Source: Gilliamella sp. ESL0441 (GTDB lineage Bacteria; Pseudomonadota; Gammaproteobacteria; Enterobacterales; Orbaceae). From it: DNA of 64,000 nucleotides. A program made the translations under genes and the position numbers. The stretch is taken from positions 1,798,001 to 1,862,000 of the forward strand of contig NZ_CP048264.1 in assembly GCF_019469185.1 (NCBI RefSeq), in the 5' to 3' direction. The notes below the pieces were generated by a model. It was not told where the DNA came from. It saw only the letters and a program-made list of their open reading frames with translations, and made no database searches. Below are positions 43,960-55,180 of the stretch, one piece after another. Within the stretch, counting starts at the first letter, position 1. Each line of letters starts with the position of its first letter.

Positions 43960-45726
43960 TTAAAATTTAGGTGCAGATGAACGACCGCGTTTTTTTGCAA
44001 AACTTTTATCGTTCGATTCTGCTCGGTTACTTTTACGTCCCCGTTTAGCATCAGACTGAGCACCGCTTACTAAACTCATTTTCATTGGTTGATTAAGTAC
44101 ACGGACTTTTTCCAAATGTTTAAGGATATCTTTTGGCATTCCTTTTGGTAACTCAACCGTTGAATGGGTTTCATAAAGTTTAATGTTACCAATATAACGG
44201 CTACTAATATCCGCTTCATTAGCAATAGCGCCAACAATGTGACGAACTTCAATACCGTTCTCTTTACCAATTTCAATACGATACATATCCATGTCACCCA
44301 CATCACGTCGTTCCCGGCGTTTTGGTGATTCTCGATTATCACCTCGTAGTCGACGCTCGCCACCACGATTATCTCGATCACGATTTTCACGAGATGGTTT
44401 AAATACCGGATCAGGTGGTAAAATTAATGGACGCTCACCTTGGGCAAGCTTCAATAATGCAGTTGCAATCGTTTCAAGATCCGCACCACTTTCAGTTTGG
44501 ATTTGGCTCAGTATTGCTTGATATTGATCTAAATCATTACTTTCTAGCTGTTGTTGAACTTGCTGATTAAACTTAACTAACCGACGTTTTTCTAATAATT
44601 CTTTAGAAGGTAAGCCCACTTCTGGGATTGGTTTTTTAATTGTTTGTTCAATATTTTTTAGTAAACGACGTTCACGGCTATCAACAAATAAAATTGCACG
44701 ACCTGCACGACCTGCACGCCCTGTTCGCCCAATGCGGTGAACATAAGATTCTGAGTCTAAAGTAATATCATAGTTAATAACTAAACTAATCCGTTCAACA
44801 TCTAATCCGCGCGCTGCCACATCCGTTGCGATTAAAATGTCTAAGCGACCATTACGTAATCGATCGAGTGTTTGCTCTCTTAATTGTTGAGTCATATCAC
44901 CATTTAATGCAGCACAACTATACCCATGTTTCTCAAGCACTTCAGCAACATCAAGGGTCGCTGTTTTTGTCCGCACAAAAATAATTGCCGCATCGAAATC
45001 TTCAGCTTCTAAAAAACGAATAATTGCTTCATTTTTTCGCATTCCTCGTACTAACCAATAACTCTGTTCTATATCAGGAGCAGTTTGATTGGTACCTTTA
45101 ATTTGCACTTCTTTTGGGTTATGCATAAATCGTTTAGTAATACGACGAATAGGCGCAGGCATAGTCGCAGAAAATAATGCCGTCTGATGATCTTCAGGAA
45201 TAGCAGCCATGATACTTTCTACATCATCAATAAAGCCCATTCTAAGCATCTCATCAGCTTCATCAAGCACTAAACCTTTAAGATTTGAAAGATCTAATGT
45301 TTTACGATTCAAATGATCCAATAATCGACCAGGGGTACCGACTACAATTTGTGGCCCTTGTTTCAAAGCACGTAATTGCACATCATAACGTTGACCACCA
45401 TATAATGGTAATACTTTGATTCCTTTCATGTATTTAGAATATTCAGCACATGCATCAGCGACTTGTATCGCAAGCTCACGTGTTGGTGCTAACACTAAAA
45501 GCTGCGGCGCTTTTAAATTGGCATCAATATTCATTAAAAACGGAATTGAAAAAGCTGCGGTTTTTCCACTACCGGTTTGTGCCATTCCAAGAACATCATT
45601 ACCATTTAATAATAATGGTATACATTCGGCTTGAATTGGAGATGGTTTGCTAAAACCAAGATCATTTAACGCATTAAGGATGTCCTCAGATAAACCAAGG
45701 TCAATAAAAGAAACTTCTTTTGTCAT
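43960..45726 (-). CDS. deaD: ATP-dependent RNA helicase DeaD (CsdA)
   Basis: 588 residues (E. coli 629). DEAD-box helicase for ribosome assembly and cold-shock mRNA decay. Q motif [13 protein letters not shown], Walker [16 protein letters not shown] in [17 protein letters not shown] in LFSATMP, motif [20 protein letters not shown] charged linker is followed by the DeaD RNA-binding domain ([21 protein letters not shown]) and a basic tail shorter than in E. coli. It lies downstream of rpsO-pnp-nlpI in conserved order. Confidence 0.95.
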   Translation of the reverse strand: MTKEVSFIDLGLSEDILNALNDLGFSKPSPIQAECIPLLLNGNDVLGMAQTGSGKTAAFSIPFLMNIDANLKAPQLLVLAPTRELAIQVADACAEYSKYMKGIKVLPLYGGQRYDVQLRALKQGPQIVVGTPGRLLDHLNRKTLDLSNLKGLVLDEADEMLRMGFIDDVESIMAAIPEDHQTALFSATMPAPIRRITKRFMHNPKEVQIKGTNQTAPDIEQSYWLVRGMRKNEAIIRFLEAEDFDAAIIFVRTKTATLDVAEVLEKHGYSCAALNGDMTQQLREQTLDRLRNGRLDILIATDVAARGLDVERISLVINYDITLDSESYVHRIGRTGRAGRAGRAILFVDSRERRLLKNIEQTIKKPIPEVGLPSKELLEKRRLVKFNQQVQQQLESNDLDQYQAILSQIQTESGADLETIATALLKLAQGERPLILPPDPVFKPSRENRDRDNRGGERRLRGDNRESPKRRERRDVGDMDMYRIEIGKENGIEVRHIVGAIANEADISSRYIGNIKLYETHSTVELPKGMPKDILKHLEKVRVLNQPMKMSLVSGAQSDAKRGRKSNRAESNDKSFAKKRGRSSAPKF

Positions 45727-46104
45727 GTAAACTCGCTTATAAATTTATGATATATATAAACTTTCTAATTAAATTATTTTCGATCGATATTATTAAATCG
45801 ATATAGTTATCTAACAAAGCTAAATAACCTATTAATTTCTGCTTTTCCATCAAATGAAAGTATATATAAATTTATGCCAGCTCACTAAATTGAAAATTTA
45901 CGATTCACAACAAAAAATCAATCTCCATAATGGTTAATCAATTTAAGTCGTGAATGTTATATGGACAAAGTTAATTTTTGTACCATACTCTGATCCGATA
46001 AAGGATAAACCAATTAGTATTATCAGATATATTAGAATAACTATTGGCAAAATCAGAACTAAACTATAACAATATTTTCACTTTTAAAACTGGCATGACC
46101 CATG
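45727..46104. other. Intergenic region and probable leader of deaD
   Basis: 378 AT-rich bases between nlpI and deaD. In E. coli deaD has a long cold-responsive leader and this gap would allow one, but I see no clear cold-box, terminator or promoter. Confidence 0.35.
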
Positions 46105-46956
46105 TTACTTTTCCTCAAGTAACTTAATTTCATAGAGTGCCTGTTGATGTTCAACAAAGTTATAAATATTATTAGCTAAAGCATATTTAAATAACATTTT
46201 GGCACGCTCATTATTACCTTTATTTTGGTAGTATTTTCCTAAATAAAAGTAGATTTCACAAAGACGCTCAGCTAATTGCCGATTATTTTCAACGTCCTCC
46301 TGAACAATTTGCATTAACTTAGATTCATTAATTTTACCTAAATAAAATGCAATGATATTGCTACCATAAATCGTTTTATCATTTAGCTGATCATAACGAT
46401 TTTGTAACATATTTAATGCTGATTTTTCATCAATTTCTTTTTCAATAAGATAAAGCCAAATAATTCTAATTGGCTCGTTGGTATCATATTGATAAAATCT
46501 AACTGCATCCCTTACAGCTGATTGATAATGACCTGTACGATACAACGTAATAGCACGATTCAAATAAGCATATGCATAAGCAGAATCCAACTCTAATGTC
46601 GTGTTGAAAGACACTAAAGCAACATCAAAATCACCTTCTCTAAGCGCATAAGTACCTAAAAAGTTATAAACGTCCGGTATTTCAGGATTGTAACTTAATA
46701 GTGTCGAAAAATCTATTTGTGCAAAGGCTTTAAAACCTAATGAATCATACACAATACCCCGCTCAAAAATGAGTTGCATTCGGGTAACAGTATCAATATC
46801 TTTCCGGGATAATTGTTGGCTGATCTGAGCAATTTTCAATTCATCATCATATGAAACTTGCTCAGGAACAGCGAGCACTAAATGAGATTTTGAACAACCT
46901 GACATAAGAATAACAGCTAACATAAAGCATAAAATCCTCAGGTTGAACAGTTTCAT
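46105..46956 (-). CDS. nlpI: Lipoprotein NlpI
   Basis: 283 residues (E. coli 294). Lipoprotein signal peptide with lipobox LMSGC (Cys about residue 21). Tetratricopeptide repeats from about 60 to 150 (YNFLGTYALREGDFDVALVS, AYAYLNRAITLYRTGHYQSA) and another near the C-terminus (YYQNKGNNERAKMLFKYAL). NlpI is an outer-membrane adaptor for peptidoglycan hydrolases and the Prc protease. It lies 25 bases after pnp, as in E. coli. Confidence 0.93.
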   Translation of the reverse strand: MKLFNLRILCFMLAVILMSGCSKSHLVLAVPEQVSYDDELKIAQISQQLSRKDIDTVTRMQLIFERGIVYDSLGFKAFAQIDFSTLLSYNPEIPDVYNFLGTYALREGDFDVALVSFNTTLELDSAYAYAYLNRAITLYRTGHYQSAVRDAVRFYQYDTNEPIRIIWLYLIEKEIDEKSALNMLQNRYDQLNDKTIYGSNIIAFYLGKINESKLMQIVQEDVENNRQLAERLCEIYFYLGKYYQNKGNNERAKMLFKYALANNIYNFVEHQQALYEIKLLEEK

Positions 46957-46981
46957 TTTAAAACCCCTAGTGAGTAATTTT

Positions 46982-49096
46982 TTATTCAGCAGTTGGTATA
47001 TCTTCTATTGCTGGTTCTATAGCATCCTTCATACTTAAACGAATTCTACCTTGACGGTCGATCTCAAGAACTTTCACATTCACTTCCTGACCAACCTTCA
47101 AATAATCTGCCACTTTTTCAACACGATGATCGGCTATTTGAGAAACATGAACTAATCCCTCTTTACCACCGATAATAGATACAAAAGCACCAAAATCAAC
47201 AATTCGTGTTACTTTACCTGTATAAATCTTACCAATTTCAACATCAGCAACCAAATTATTGATACGCTCCATAGCATCTTTAGCTTTGTTCGCATCGGAT
47301 GCTGCAATCTTAACCGTACCATCATCAGAGATTTCAATGGTTGTGCCTGTTTCTTCGGTTAATGCACGAATCGTTGCGCCACCTTTACCGATAATATCAC
47401 GGATTTTATCCGGATTAATATTCATAGTGTAAATGCGTGGAGCAAATTCTGATATTTCTTGACGCGGTTTGTTAATCGCTTGATCCATTACCGTTAAAAT
47501 ATGCAATCTTGCACCTTTCGCTTGATTAAGAGCAACTTGCATGATTTCTTTGGTGATACCTTCAATTTTGATATCCATTTGTAAGGCACTAACACCTTCA
47601 CGTGTTCCGGCAACTTTAAAGTCCATATCGCCAAGATGATCTTCATCACCTAAAATATCTGATAATACGACAAATTTATCGCCTTCTTTAACTAATCCCA
47701 TTGCAATACCTGCAACTGATGATTTAATTGGCACACCTGCAACCATTAGAGCAAGCGAAGCACCACAAACAGAAGCCATTGACGATGAACCATTTGATTC
47801 AGTAATTTCAGATACTACACGCACCGTATAAGGAAATTCTTCTTGGCTAGGCATAACCGCAGCTACACCTCGTTTAGCTAAACGTCCATGACCAATTTCG
47901 CGACGTTTAGGTGATCCAACCATACCTGTTTCACCGACAGAATATGGCGGGAAGTTATAATGCAATAAGAAACGTTCGGTGTATTCGCCTGTTAATTCAT
48001 CAATAATCTGCGCATCACGTTCAGTACCTAATGTTGCCGTTACTAATGCTTGAGTTTCACCACGCGTGAATAAGGCGCTACCATGTGCTCTTGGCAATAA
48101 ATTAGTACGGATATCCAATGCCCGAACCATATCTTTCTCACGACCATCAATACGAGGCTCACCGGCAATAACACGCTGACGAACAATTTGACTTTCTAAA
48201 TCAATAATGATGTTCATCACTTCGTTTTCATCAAGTTCTTCATCTTGTGCTTTTAAAGTGGTTAGTACATCTTCTTTGATCAGATCGATTTGCGCATAAC
48301 GAGCTTGTTTTTCTGTGATGCGGTAAGCTTCACCAAGACGATCTTTCGCTAGTTCAGAAACAGCATTGTATAATGCTTCATTTTTAACTGGTGGAACCCA
48401 ATCCCATTTTTCACGATTCGCTTTCGCCACAAATTCATTAATGTTATCAATGACAACTTGTTGTTGCTCATGACCTAACACAACAGCAGCTAACATTTGC
48501 TCTTCGCTTAATAAATCTGCTTCAGATTCAACCATTAATACTGCGCTTTTCGTACCAGCGACAACTAAATCTAAACGGCTATCTTGAAGTTCTTTTACTG
48601 ATGGGTTTAATACGAATTCATCGTTGAGTAAACCTACTCGAGCGGCACCAATAGGGCCATGGAAAGGCACACCTGACAAGCAAAGTGCAGCTGAAGCACC
48701 TATCATTGCAACTAAATCAGGACTGACATCCGGATTGACTGACACAACTGTTGCAATAATTTGAATTTCATTAACAAATCCCTCAGGAAATAATGGACGT
48801 AATGGACGGTCAATTAAACGTGCAATTAATGTTTCTCCTTCACTTGGACGTCCTTCACGTTTAAAAAATCCCCCGGGAATACGACCGGCAGCATAGGTAC
48901 GTTCTTGGTAATTAACGGTTAAAGGAAAAAAGTCTTGCCCTTCTTTGACTTTTTTATTAGCAACTACCGTAACAAATACAGCGGTATCGTCCATATTAAC
49001 CATGACCGCAGCCGATGCTTGACGTGCTAAAATACCTGTTTCTAAAGTAACAGTGTGACGTCCATATTGAAATTTTTGATATGTTGGATTAAACAA
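46982..49096 (-). CDS. pnp: Polyribonucleotide nucleotidyltransferase (PNPase)
   Basis: 704 residues (E. coli 711). Phosphorolytic 3'-5' exoribonuclease, core of the degradosome. Two RNase PH domains (the second has [24 protein letters not shown] and [13 protein letters not shown]), a KH domain ([18 protein letters not shown]) and an S1 domain ([20 protein letters not shown]). The leader holds a long hairpin like the RNase III target used in E. coli pnp autoregulation. Downstream of rpsO with its own promoter. Confidence 0.97.
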   Translation of the reverse strand: MFNPTYQKFQYGRHTVTLETGILARQASAAVMVNMDDTAVFVTVVANKKVKEGQDFFPLTVNYQERTYAAGRIPGGFFKREGRPSEGETLIARLIDRPLRPLFPEGFVNEIQIIATVVSVNPDVSPDLVAMIGASAALCLSGVPFHGPIGAARVGLLNDEFVLNPSVKELQDSRLDLVVAGTKSAVLMVESEADLLSEEQMLAAVVLGHEQQQVVIDNINEFVAKANREKWDWVPPVKNEALYNAVSELAKDRLGEAYRITEKQARYAQIDLIKEDVLTTLKAQDEELDENEVMNIIIDLESQIVRQRVIAGEPRIDGREKDMVRALDIRTNLLPRAHGSALFTRGETQALVTATLGTERDAQIIDELTGEYTERFLLHYNFPPYSVGETGMVGSPKRREIGHGRLAKRGVAAVMPSQEEFPYTVRVVSEITESNGSSSMASVCGASLALMVAGVPIKSSVAGIAMGLVKEGDKFVVLSDILGDEDHLGDMDFKVAGTREGVSALQMDIKIEGITKEIMQVALNQAKGARLHILTVMDQAINKPRQEISEFAPRIYTMNINPDKIRDIIGKGGATIRALTEETGTTIEISDDGTVKIAASDANKAKDAMERINNLVADVEIGKIYTGKVTRIVDFGAFVSIIGGKEGLVHVSQIADHRVEKVADYLKVGQEVNVKVLEIDRQGRIRLSMKDAIEPAIEDIPTAE

Positions 49097-49223
49097 AATA
49101 ATATCCTCTTGTTAATAAAGCTGTTGAAATGAAAATCTCGACAGGCAGTAGTATTAAGTACAACTTATTGATTTTTTTATTTCAACTATGTAGGGTCATC
49201 AACAAAAGATTATTTCACTGTCA

Positions 49224-49266
49224 CGACTAATGACAGATCTATAAATTATAGAGCTCTCATTAGTCG
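49224..49266 (-). promoter_or_regulatory. Long leader hairpin of pnp (candidate RNase III site)
   Basis: Arms at 49224-49244 and 49246-49266 pair over 21 bases with two mismatches (CGACTAATGA...TCATTAGTCG). It is within the pnp leader, about 130 bases before the start, where E. coli pnp has the RNase III-cut stem that mediates autoregulation. Function is by analogy. Confidence 0.7.
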
Positions 49267-49339
49267 CGCGAAACATGAGATACAATCTTTTAATATGTTG
49301 ATTTACAATAAACAATTTAATTTTACTTTTGAGCTGAGC

Positions 49340-49367
49340 ATTATATCAAAGCTCAAATTTTTAACAA
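49340..49367 (-). promoter_or_regulatory. pnp promoter
   Basis: On the - strand TTGTTA (49362-49367), 16 bases, TATAAT (49340-49345), between the rpsO terminator and the pnp leader hairpin. Confidence 0.68.
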
Positions 49368-49391
49368 CGAAAAAGAGGCCTAAGCCTCTTT
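49367..49391 (-). terminator. rpsO terminator
   Basis: AAAGAGGC (49372-49379) and GCCTCTTT (49384-49391) with loop CTAA, followed in the - direction by a 5-T run. Readthrough into pnp is usual in related bacteria. Confidence 0.8.
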
Positions 49392-49405
49392 CAAGTAGAT
49401 TTTGA

Positions 49406-49675
49406 TTAGCGACGTAAGCCTAATTTTTGAATCAATTGGTTATAACGTTCGATATCTTTACGACGTAAATAATCTAATAATTTACGACGGCTAGATACCA
49501 TGCGTAATAAACCACGACGGCTGTGGTGATCTTTTTTGTGCTCAGAAAAATGACCTTGTAAATCATTAATACGTGCAGTTAAAAGAGCAACTTGAACTTC
49601 AGTTGAACCAGTATCGTTAGTTCCACGACCATATTCAGCTACGATTTTCGCTTTAGCTTCTACAGTTAGAGACAT
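49406..49675 (-). CDS. rpsO: 30S ribosomal protein S15
   Basis: 89 residues from ATG 49675, the standard S15 length, starting [18 protein letters not shown]. Binds 16S rRNA and nucleates the platform of the small subunit: [23 protein letters not shown] (shown in part), [23 protein letters not shown] lies before the ATG; longer in-frame starts up to 49786 reach into the promoter and are rejected. Heads rpsO-pnp-nlpI-deaD. Confidence 0.98.
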   Translation of the reverse strand: MSLTVEAKAKIVAEYGRGTNDTGSTEVQVALLTARINDLQGHFSEHKKDHHSRRGLLRMVSSRRKLLDYLRRKDIERYNQLIQKLGLRR

Positions 49676-49766
49676 AATAAACCTCATAAAATTAATATAA
49701 AACATGGTATGTCCGATCTCTAATTCAGACACACCTCGGCATTCATATAAATATGAATTGTGCGCA

Positions 49767-49794
49767 ATTATACTGGATTCTACCAAAATAGCAA
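49767..49794 (-). promoter_or_regulatory. rpsO promoter
   Basis: On the - strand TTGCTA (49789-49794), 16 bases, TATAAT (49767-49772). The transcript would start near 49760 and open with an 8-base-arm hairpin (ATTCATAT...ATATGAAT, 49741-49758). Confidence 0.75.
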
Positions 49795-49810
49795 TTTGAA
49801 TTGTATAGCA

Positions 49811-50740
49811 TTAGCTTTGTTTAAGCTCAAAACCATACTCTTCTTGAATGAGTTTTTTTAACGCTTCAATATAATTTTGGGCTGACAGGCTGAGTTGTAC
49901 TTTTTGCGAAGTGATCCAACCAATCAAAATTTTTTCATCAACTTCAAGTGGTATGGATAAGATATCAGAACCATTTAAATCCGTACTTAACACACCTGTA
50001 CTAATCGTATAACCATTTAACCCATGCAATAAATTAAACAAAGTGGCTCTATCACTCACATGAATGCTTTTTTTATGATAAACCGTACTTAAAATCTCTT
50101 CTGAAAAATAAAATGAATTATATTCTCCCTGTTCAAAAGACAAATAAGGGTAGTTTTCAAGGTCATTCAACGTTAACGATTTCATTGATGATAGTGGGTG
50201 ATTGGTACTGATAAATACATGGGGTTGAGCTTCAAACAGTGGATGAAATGTTAGCCGATGTTCTTTCAGCAATCGTAGAATCACTTTTTGATTAAAATCA
50301 GTTAGATATAAAATCCCAACTTCGCTTCGTAAATTAGCCACATCAGTAATAATATCATATGTTCTGGTTTCTCTAAGGGTAAACTCATATTCATCAGTGT
50401 GATTTTTTTTGATAAGATTCACAAATGCATTAACAGCAAATGCATAGTGTTGAGTGGAAATACTGCAAAGTTGTTTTGAAGGGACTTTTTTTGAATAGTG
50501 TTGTTCTAATAATTCAGCTTGATCTATAACTTGTTTTGCATACCCCAAAAATTCAACACCATCAGTGGATAATGAAACGCCTTTAGACGTTCGTACAAAA
50601 ATTTCAATACCAAATTCCGCCTCTAATTCTTTAACTGCTGTGGAAAGACTAGGTTGGGTAATATATAAATTTTTTGCTGCTTCATTGATTGAACCTGAAC
50701 GAGCAATTTCTAAAATATAACGTAATTGTTGAAGTTTCAT
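49811..50740 (-). CDS. LysR-family transcriptional regulator
   Basis: 309 residues. N-terminal winged helix-turn-helix MKLQQLRYILEIARSGSINEAAKNLYITQPSLSTAVKELE (shown whole only in part here) followed by the LysR co-inducer domain, with VGILYLTDFNQKVILRLLKEH and NYPYLSFEQGEYNSFYFSEE. The target is unknown. It lies alone between rpsO and a 406-base gap, with the sulfite/sulfonate-type exporter gene yfcA beyond. I do not recognise a named orthologue. Confidence 0.82.
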   Translation of the reverse strand: MKLQQLRYILEIARSGSINEAAKNLYITQPSLSTAVKELEAEFGIEIFVRTSKGVSLSTDGVEFLGYAKQVIDQAELLEQHYSKKVPSKQLCSISTQHYAFAVNAFVNLIKKNHTDEYEFTLRETRTYDIITDVANLRSEVGILYLTDFNQKVILRLLKEHRLTFHPLFEAQPHVFISTNHPLSSMKSLTLNDLENYPYLSFEQGEYNSFYFSEEILSTVYHKKSIHVSDRATLFNLLHGLNGYTISTGVLSTDLNGSDILSIPLEVDEKILIGWITSQKVQLSLSAQNYIEALKKLIQEEYGFELKQS

Positions 50741-51146
50741 ATCATCACTTATTAAGTCTTATACGCTCATTATTAAATAATATTACGTTTACTATATACC
50801 AAAAACTCGCGTATGTGCAGTAACCTGTTGTTTTAAATTGAATGTAAGTAGTAAAAGTAATAAGATTCAATTTGTTTAAATGTGATTGGGATATATGAAT
50901 AAAGGGTGAGTTGTAAATCTAAAATAATATGTTCTATGAGGAATTGTTGATAGGAATTAATGGAAGGCTCAATTTTGCAAATTGATTAAGTGAGTTAATA
51001 GGTATATTTGATGAAATATACTACTTAACATTGTTTAAATGAACAGCAATAGAATCTTTTTAATTTAATACTAAATTATATGAACAATGATAACTTATTA
51101 ATCGATTTAAAAAAGTTGCATTATCATTGGATGATTCTATTTGCGA
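50741..51146. other. Intergenic region between yfcA and the LysR gene
   Basis: 406 AT-rich bases. I see no gene, RNA, terminator or well-formed promoter. In related bacteria other genes lie here, so it may be decayed sequence. Confidence 0.35.
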
Positions 51147-51902
51147 TTAAATAAAAAAGTTTTCATAGATTAATTTGATGCTCATAATAGTCGAAACAGT
51201 GATTAACATGGGTCTAATTAATCTGCGACCTTTAGTTACTACCATTTTTGCACCAAGCCTTGCTCCGATAAATTGACCGATTAACATAATCAGACCAATT
51301 GACCAGACGACTTCGCCACCTAAAATAAAAAAGATTAGCCCAGCTAAATTAGAAGTAAAATTTAAAACTTTGGTATGTGCGGTTGCTTTCGTTAAATTAA
51401 AACCTGCAAGGGTTATATAAGCCACAGCGTAAAATGAACCTGCACCGGGGCCAAAAAATCCGTCATAAAAACCGATTCCTAATGCTGGTATTAGTGCAAA
51501 TTGAATGATAGAGAACCGACTTTTACGATCATCTTCACCTACTTTTGGCGAAAGTAAAAAATAAATGCCTACGCTAATAGTTAGTATGGGTAGTAAAAGT
51601 TTTAAAAATTCAGCTTGAATATGGATGACTGAAATCGTACCTATAGCAGAACCAATAAAGGCAAATACAATCGCCCACTTTTGCTGTTTCAAATCAACCA
51701 TGTGTTGACGAATAAAATAGAGACTAGCGGAAAAAGATCCACCACAACTTTGTAATTTATTTGTTGCTAAAGCACTAGCAGGAGGCAATCCAACCGCTAA
51801 TAAAGCTGGCACAGTTAATAAGCCTCCACCACCAGCGATGGAATCAATAAAGCCGGCTAAAATGGCGATGGCAAATAATAAAACGAGTATTTCATAACTC
51901 AT
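51147..51902 (-). CDS. yfcA: TSUP-family membrane transporter YfcA
   Basis: 251 residues (E. coli YfcA 269). About eight hydrophobic helices in two TauE/SafE repeats. N-terminal GFIDSIAGGGGLLTVPALLA and internal GFYDGFFGPGAGSFYAVAYI are the two family signatures. Likely exports a sulfur- or carbon-containing organic anion; the substrate is unknown. It lies 13 bases after aroC; in E. coli mepA is between them. Confidence 0.88.
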   Translation of the reverse strand: MSYEILVLLFAIAILAGFIDSIAGGGGLLTVPALLAVGLPPASALATNKLQSCGGSFSASLYFIRQHMVDLKQQKWAIVFAFIGSAIGTISVIHIQAEFLKLLLPILTISVGIYFLLSPKVGEDDRKSRFSIIQFALIPALGIGFYDGFFGPGAGSFYAVAYITLAGFNLTKATAHTKVLNFTSNLAGLIFFILGGEVVWSIGLIMLIGQFIGARLGAKMVVTKGRRLIRPMLITVSTIMSIKLIYENFFI

Positions 51903-51915
51903 AAACGATTACTCA

Positions 51916-52986
51916 TCATAAATTGACATCGCTGCATTGTGCCCGATAACGGAGATAGTGATCCATAAGAACAATAGCCACCATTGCCTCTGCTATCGGA
52001 ACTGCACGTATACCTACACATGGGTCATGTCGTCCATGCGTAGAAACATCAACCGATTCACCAACTACATTTATTGAACGACCTGATATTTCGATACTTG
52101 GCGTGGGTTTCAGCGCAATATTGGCGATTATCGTTTGCCCGGAACTTATCCCGCCTAAGATACCACCAGCATGGTTAGATAAAAAACCATTTGGTGTGAT
52201 TTCATCTCGATTTTCACTTCCTCGTTTAGTGACAACCGCAAATCCGTCGCCAATCTCTACCCCTTTTACTGCATTAATGCTCATTAAAGCATGGGCGAGT
52301 TCAGCATCTAATTTATCAAAAACAGGTTCCCCCAATCCTACTGGAACATTTTCAGCCACAATACACACTTTAGCACCAATCGAATCTCCTTCTTTTCGTA
52401 ACGATCTAAGCAATTGATCGAGCGATTCAAGTTTCGATTCATCTGCACAAAAAAATGGATTTTGTTCAACTTGCTGCCAATCTTTTAATTCGCACACAAT
52501 ATCTCCCATTTGTGCCAAATATCCACGTATTTGAATACCGAATTTTTCATGTAGATATTTTTTGGCTATTGCTCCTGCAGCAACACGCATCGCTGTTTCA
52601 CGGGCAGAGGAGCGCCCTCCTCCCCGATAATCTCTTATCCCATATTTGTTGTGATAAGTATAATCTGCATGGCTAGGTCGAAAAATATCTTTTATTTGGC
52701 TATAGTCTTGCGAACGTTGATCGGTATTTTCAATCATTAAACCAATGCTGGTACCCGTTGTTACACCTTCAAAAACACCTGATAATATTTTAACTTGATC
52801 AGGTTCTCTGCGTTGAGTTGTATAACGAGATGCGCCTGGACGACGGCGATCTAGATCTATTTGTAAATATGATTCCGTTAATGTAAGACCTGGTGGTACA
52901 CCGTCGACAATACATCCTAATGCAACGCCATGTGATTCACCAAAGGTTGTGACTTTAAATAATTTTCCGATTGAGTTTCCAGACAT
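51916..52986 (-). CDS. aroC: Chorismate synthase
   Basis: 356 residues (E. coli 361). Converts 5-enolpyruvylshikimate 3-phosphate to chorismate with reduced FMN, the last step of the shikimate pathway. Signatures: [41 protein letters not shown] (shown in part), [18 protein letters not shown], and [16 protein letters not shown]. It lies 29 bases after prmB, as in E. coli. Confidence 0.97.
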   Translation of the reverse strand: MSGNSIGKLFKVTTFGESHGVALGCIVDGVPPGLTLTESYLQIDLDRRRPGASRYTTQRREPDQVKILSGVFEGVTTGTSIGLMIENTDQRSQDYSQIKDIFRPSHADYTYHNKYGIRDYRGGGRSSARETAMRVAAGAIAKKYLHEKFGIQIRGYLAQMGDIVCELKDWQQVEQNPFFCADESKLESLDQLLRSLRKEGDSIGAKVCIVAENVPVGLGEPVFDKLDAELAHALMSINAVKGVEIGDGFAVVTKRGSENRDEITPNGFLSNHAGGILGGISSGQTIIANIALKPTPSIEISGRSINVVGESVDVSTHGRHDPCVGIRAVPIAEAMVAIVLMDHYLRYRAQCSDVNL

Positions 52987-53015
52987 AATAACCTTATTCC
53001 GATTAATGCATAAAT

Positions 53016-53909
53016 TTATTTAAAATAGTGATGATATTTAATCAAGTCTTGTTGTGTTATTGAAAACACGCCAAAACCACCACGCTCAAAGTCTATCCAA
53101 TTGAATGGAACATCTGGATATTGTTCTTGCAAACTAATCCAACTATTCCCTACTTCACAAATAAGAACGCCTTCAGGTGTTAAATAATTTGTTGCATCAT
53201 GCAAAATTCGTTTTACTAAATCCAATCCATCAAATCCGGCTTCCAGCGCCAGTTTCGGTTCATATAAATATTCTTCAGGCAAATCATTCATATCCTCATC
53301 ATCAACATAAGGTGGATTGGAGACAATAAGATCGTACTGTTTTACCGGTAAATCATCAAAAAGATCCGATAAGATAGGCGTAACTTGAAAGTTCATTTCG
53401 TGCAAATTGATATTGGTTTGAGCAACATCAATTGCCTCAAGCGAAATATCAGTAATATCAACATGCGCTTCTGGAAAAGCATAAGCACAAGCAATACCAA
53501 TGCAACCACTCCCGGTACAAAGATCTAAAATATTTCGAGGCGGTGTGGTTAGTAGCGTTTTAAAATGATTATCAATTAATTCACCAATCGGTGAACGAGG
53601 TATTAAAACTCGTTCATCAACATAAAAGCTATGCCCACAAAACCACGCTTGATTCGTTAAATAAGGAGTTGGAACACGATCGTCAATTCGCTTTTGAATA
53701 ATATCAAACAGAAACTGCCTTTCTTCTTCCGTCAGATTGGCTGCGTAAAATTCTGGAGGAATAGATAATGATAAGCCTAAACTGGCTAAAATAAGTTGTT
53801 TTGATTCATCGATAGGATTATCCGTTCCATGTCCTAAATAAATATCTGATTGACTGAGTTGTGAAGTTGTCCAGCGAATAAAGTCCTGAACGGTACTTAA
53901 GTTTTCCAT
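53016..53909 (-). CDS. prmB: Ribosomal protein uL3 glutamine methyltransferase PrmB
   Basis: 297 residues from ATG 53909. Class I methyltransferase that modifies Gln150 of ribosomal protein L3. Motif [20 protein letters not shown] and the glutamine-binding NPPY in [20 protein letters not shown]. The start has GGAG 7 bases upstream and gives the expected beginning; the frame is open to 53945, but that adds 12 unconserved residues. It is the last backbone gene before the prophage. Confidence 0.95.
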   Translation of the reverse strand: MENLSTVQDFIRWTTSQLSQSDIYLGHGTDNPIDESKQLILASLGLSLSIPPEFYAANLTEEERQFLFDIIQKRIDDRVPTPYLTNQAWFCGHSFYVDERVLIPRSPIGELIDNHFKTLLTTPPRNILDLCTGSGCIGIACAYAFPEAHVDITDISLEAIDVAQTNINLHEMNFQVTPILSDLFDDLPVKQYDLIVSNPPYVDDEDMNDLPEEYLYEPKLALEAGFDGLDLVKRILHDATNYLTPEGVLICEVGNSWISLQEQYPDVPFNWIDFERGGFGVFSITQQDLIKYHHYFK

Positions 53910-54295
53910 AATGGCTCCAAAAGATCGAGGAGAGGAAGATATCATTCGTCAATGAAGGTCATCTTATTCTCAAAAATATCGCAAATCGAGTGTTTAAACA
54001 AACCTTTAAAATTGTATCACTCATTTATTTCAACAATTTAATTATTCGCAATATAGGGTGAAGAAAGTAAGTTAAATAAATTAAATATATTCATTATGAT
54101 AATCTATCATTTTAGAATTAATTTTAATTCATTTATGAATTTTTTAACTACGCAAAATATTATCAAAGTATTTTATTATATTCAATTATTCATTCTCAAT
54201 CATAATAGTAAGTCATAGAAAGTGTTTTTTTAATAATGACTTGATAAATATAAATTTAACAGATATAAAAAACATTTTAGCTTAATGAGGCAATC
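53910..54295. other. Junction region between prmB and the prophage
   Basis: 386 very AT-rich bases. One prophage end should lie here, but an attachment site cannot be defined without the other junction. No tRNA is present. GAGGC directly before 54296 is the recombinase ribosome site. Confidence 0.4.
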
Positions 54296-55180
54296 ATGTT
54301 TTTTCTTTCTAAATTATTTAAACCCCTAAATACTCATCCAAAATCCGTTAACAATTGGCTTGATGAATATATTACAATTCTTGCCGAACGTAATTTAAAA
54401 CCCAAAACAATCGAAATAAAAACGTATTTGCTAAAAGTTATCCGTCAGCAAATAGGCGCTAAACCGATCTCCCAAATAACACCACCCGATGTTGCAAAAA
54501 TTATCAAAATCTATACAGATCAAGATAAAGCTCCGTCCGCTAAGTGCATGTATCACTTACTTAAAGATATCTTCCGAGAAGCATACGCACTGGGCTGGAA
54601 TGACAGGAACCCCGCCGAACCAATAAAATGTCCTAAAGTTACTGTGAAACGTTCACGAATGACATTTGTTGAGTTTAAGAAAATTTTAAATGAGGCGGAA
54701 AAAACAGGAAATAAAATAATGTATGATGCTATGACGCTTGCGCTAGTTACAGGGCAACGCCGTTCAGATATAGCAGAAATGAAAAAATCAAATATTAAAC
54801 GAAATTATTTATTAATAGATCAATATAAAACAGGTGCAAAAATCGCGCTACCGATAAAATTGGAATGTAAAAAAATAAGCACTAGTTTACGAGACATTAT
54901 TGAATCAACTGATAATGACTATTTAATATGTCGCAACAATGAAAAAATAAAATTAGACGATATAACGCGTCAATTTTCACGATTACGTGATAGAGTTTAT
55001 AGCCGAAATTACTGGGACGGAACACCTACCACATTTCACGAAATCAGGTCGCTGTCAGAGCGTTTATATAGAGAACAACGCATTGACACCATGACATTAT
55101 TGGGTCACAAATCCCAGCAAATGACTGATAAATATAATGATAGTCGAGGTCGTGAGTATAAAAAACTGAGAATAAATTAA
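54296..55180 (+). CDS. Lambda-Int-like tyrosine recombinase without arm-binding domain (candidate tail-fibre invertase)
   Basis: 294 residues. Colinear with lambda Int from about Int residue 78 on: NNWLDEYITILAERNLKPKT (core-binding), GKAASAK-like DKAPSAKCMYHLLKDIFREA, then the catalytic domain. All six catalytic residues are visible: R155 (TGQRRSD), K178 (YKTGAKIALP), H248 and R251 (TFHEIRS), H271 (LLGHKS) and Y280 (TDKYND). The N-terminal arm-binding domain of Int is replaced by about 17 unrelated residues. Its stop codon directly abuts the 20-bp repeat at 55181. An ordinary prophage integrase is the alternative. Confidence 0.88.
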   Translation: MFFLSKLFKPLNTHPKSVNNWLDEYITILAERNLKPKTIEIKTYLLKVIRQQIGAKPISQITPPDVAKIIKIYTDQDKAPSAKCMYHLLKDIFREAYALGWNDRNPAEPIKCPKVTVKRSRMTFVEFKKILNEAEKTGNKIMYDAMTLALVTGQRRSDIAEMKKSNIKRNYLLIDQYKTGAKIALPIKLECKKISTSLRDIIESTDNDYLICRNNEKIKLDDITRQFSRLRDRVYSRNYWDGTPTTFHEIRSLSERLYREQRIDTMTLLGHKSQQMTDKYNDSRGREYKKLRIN

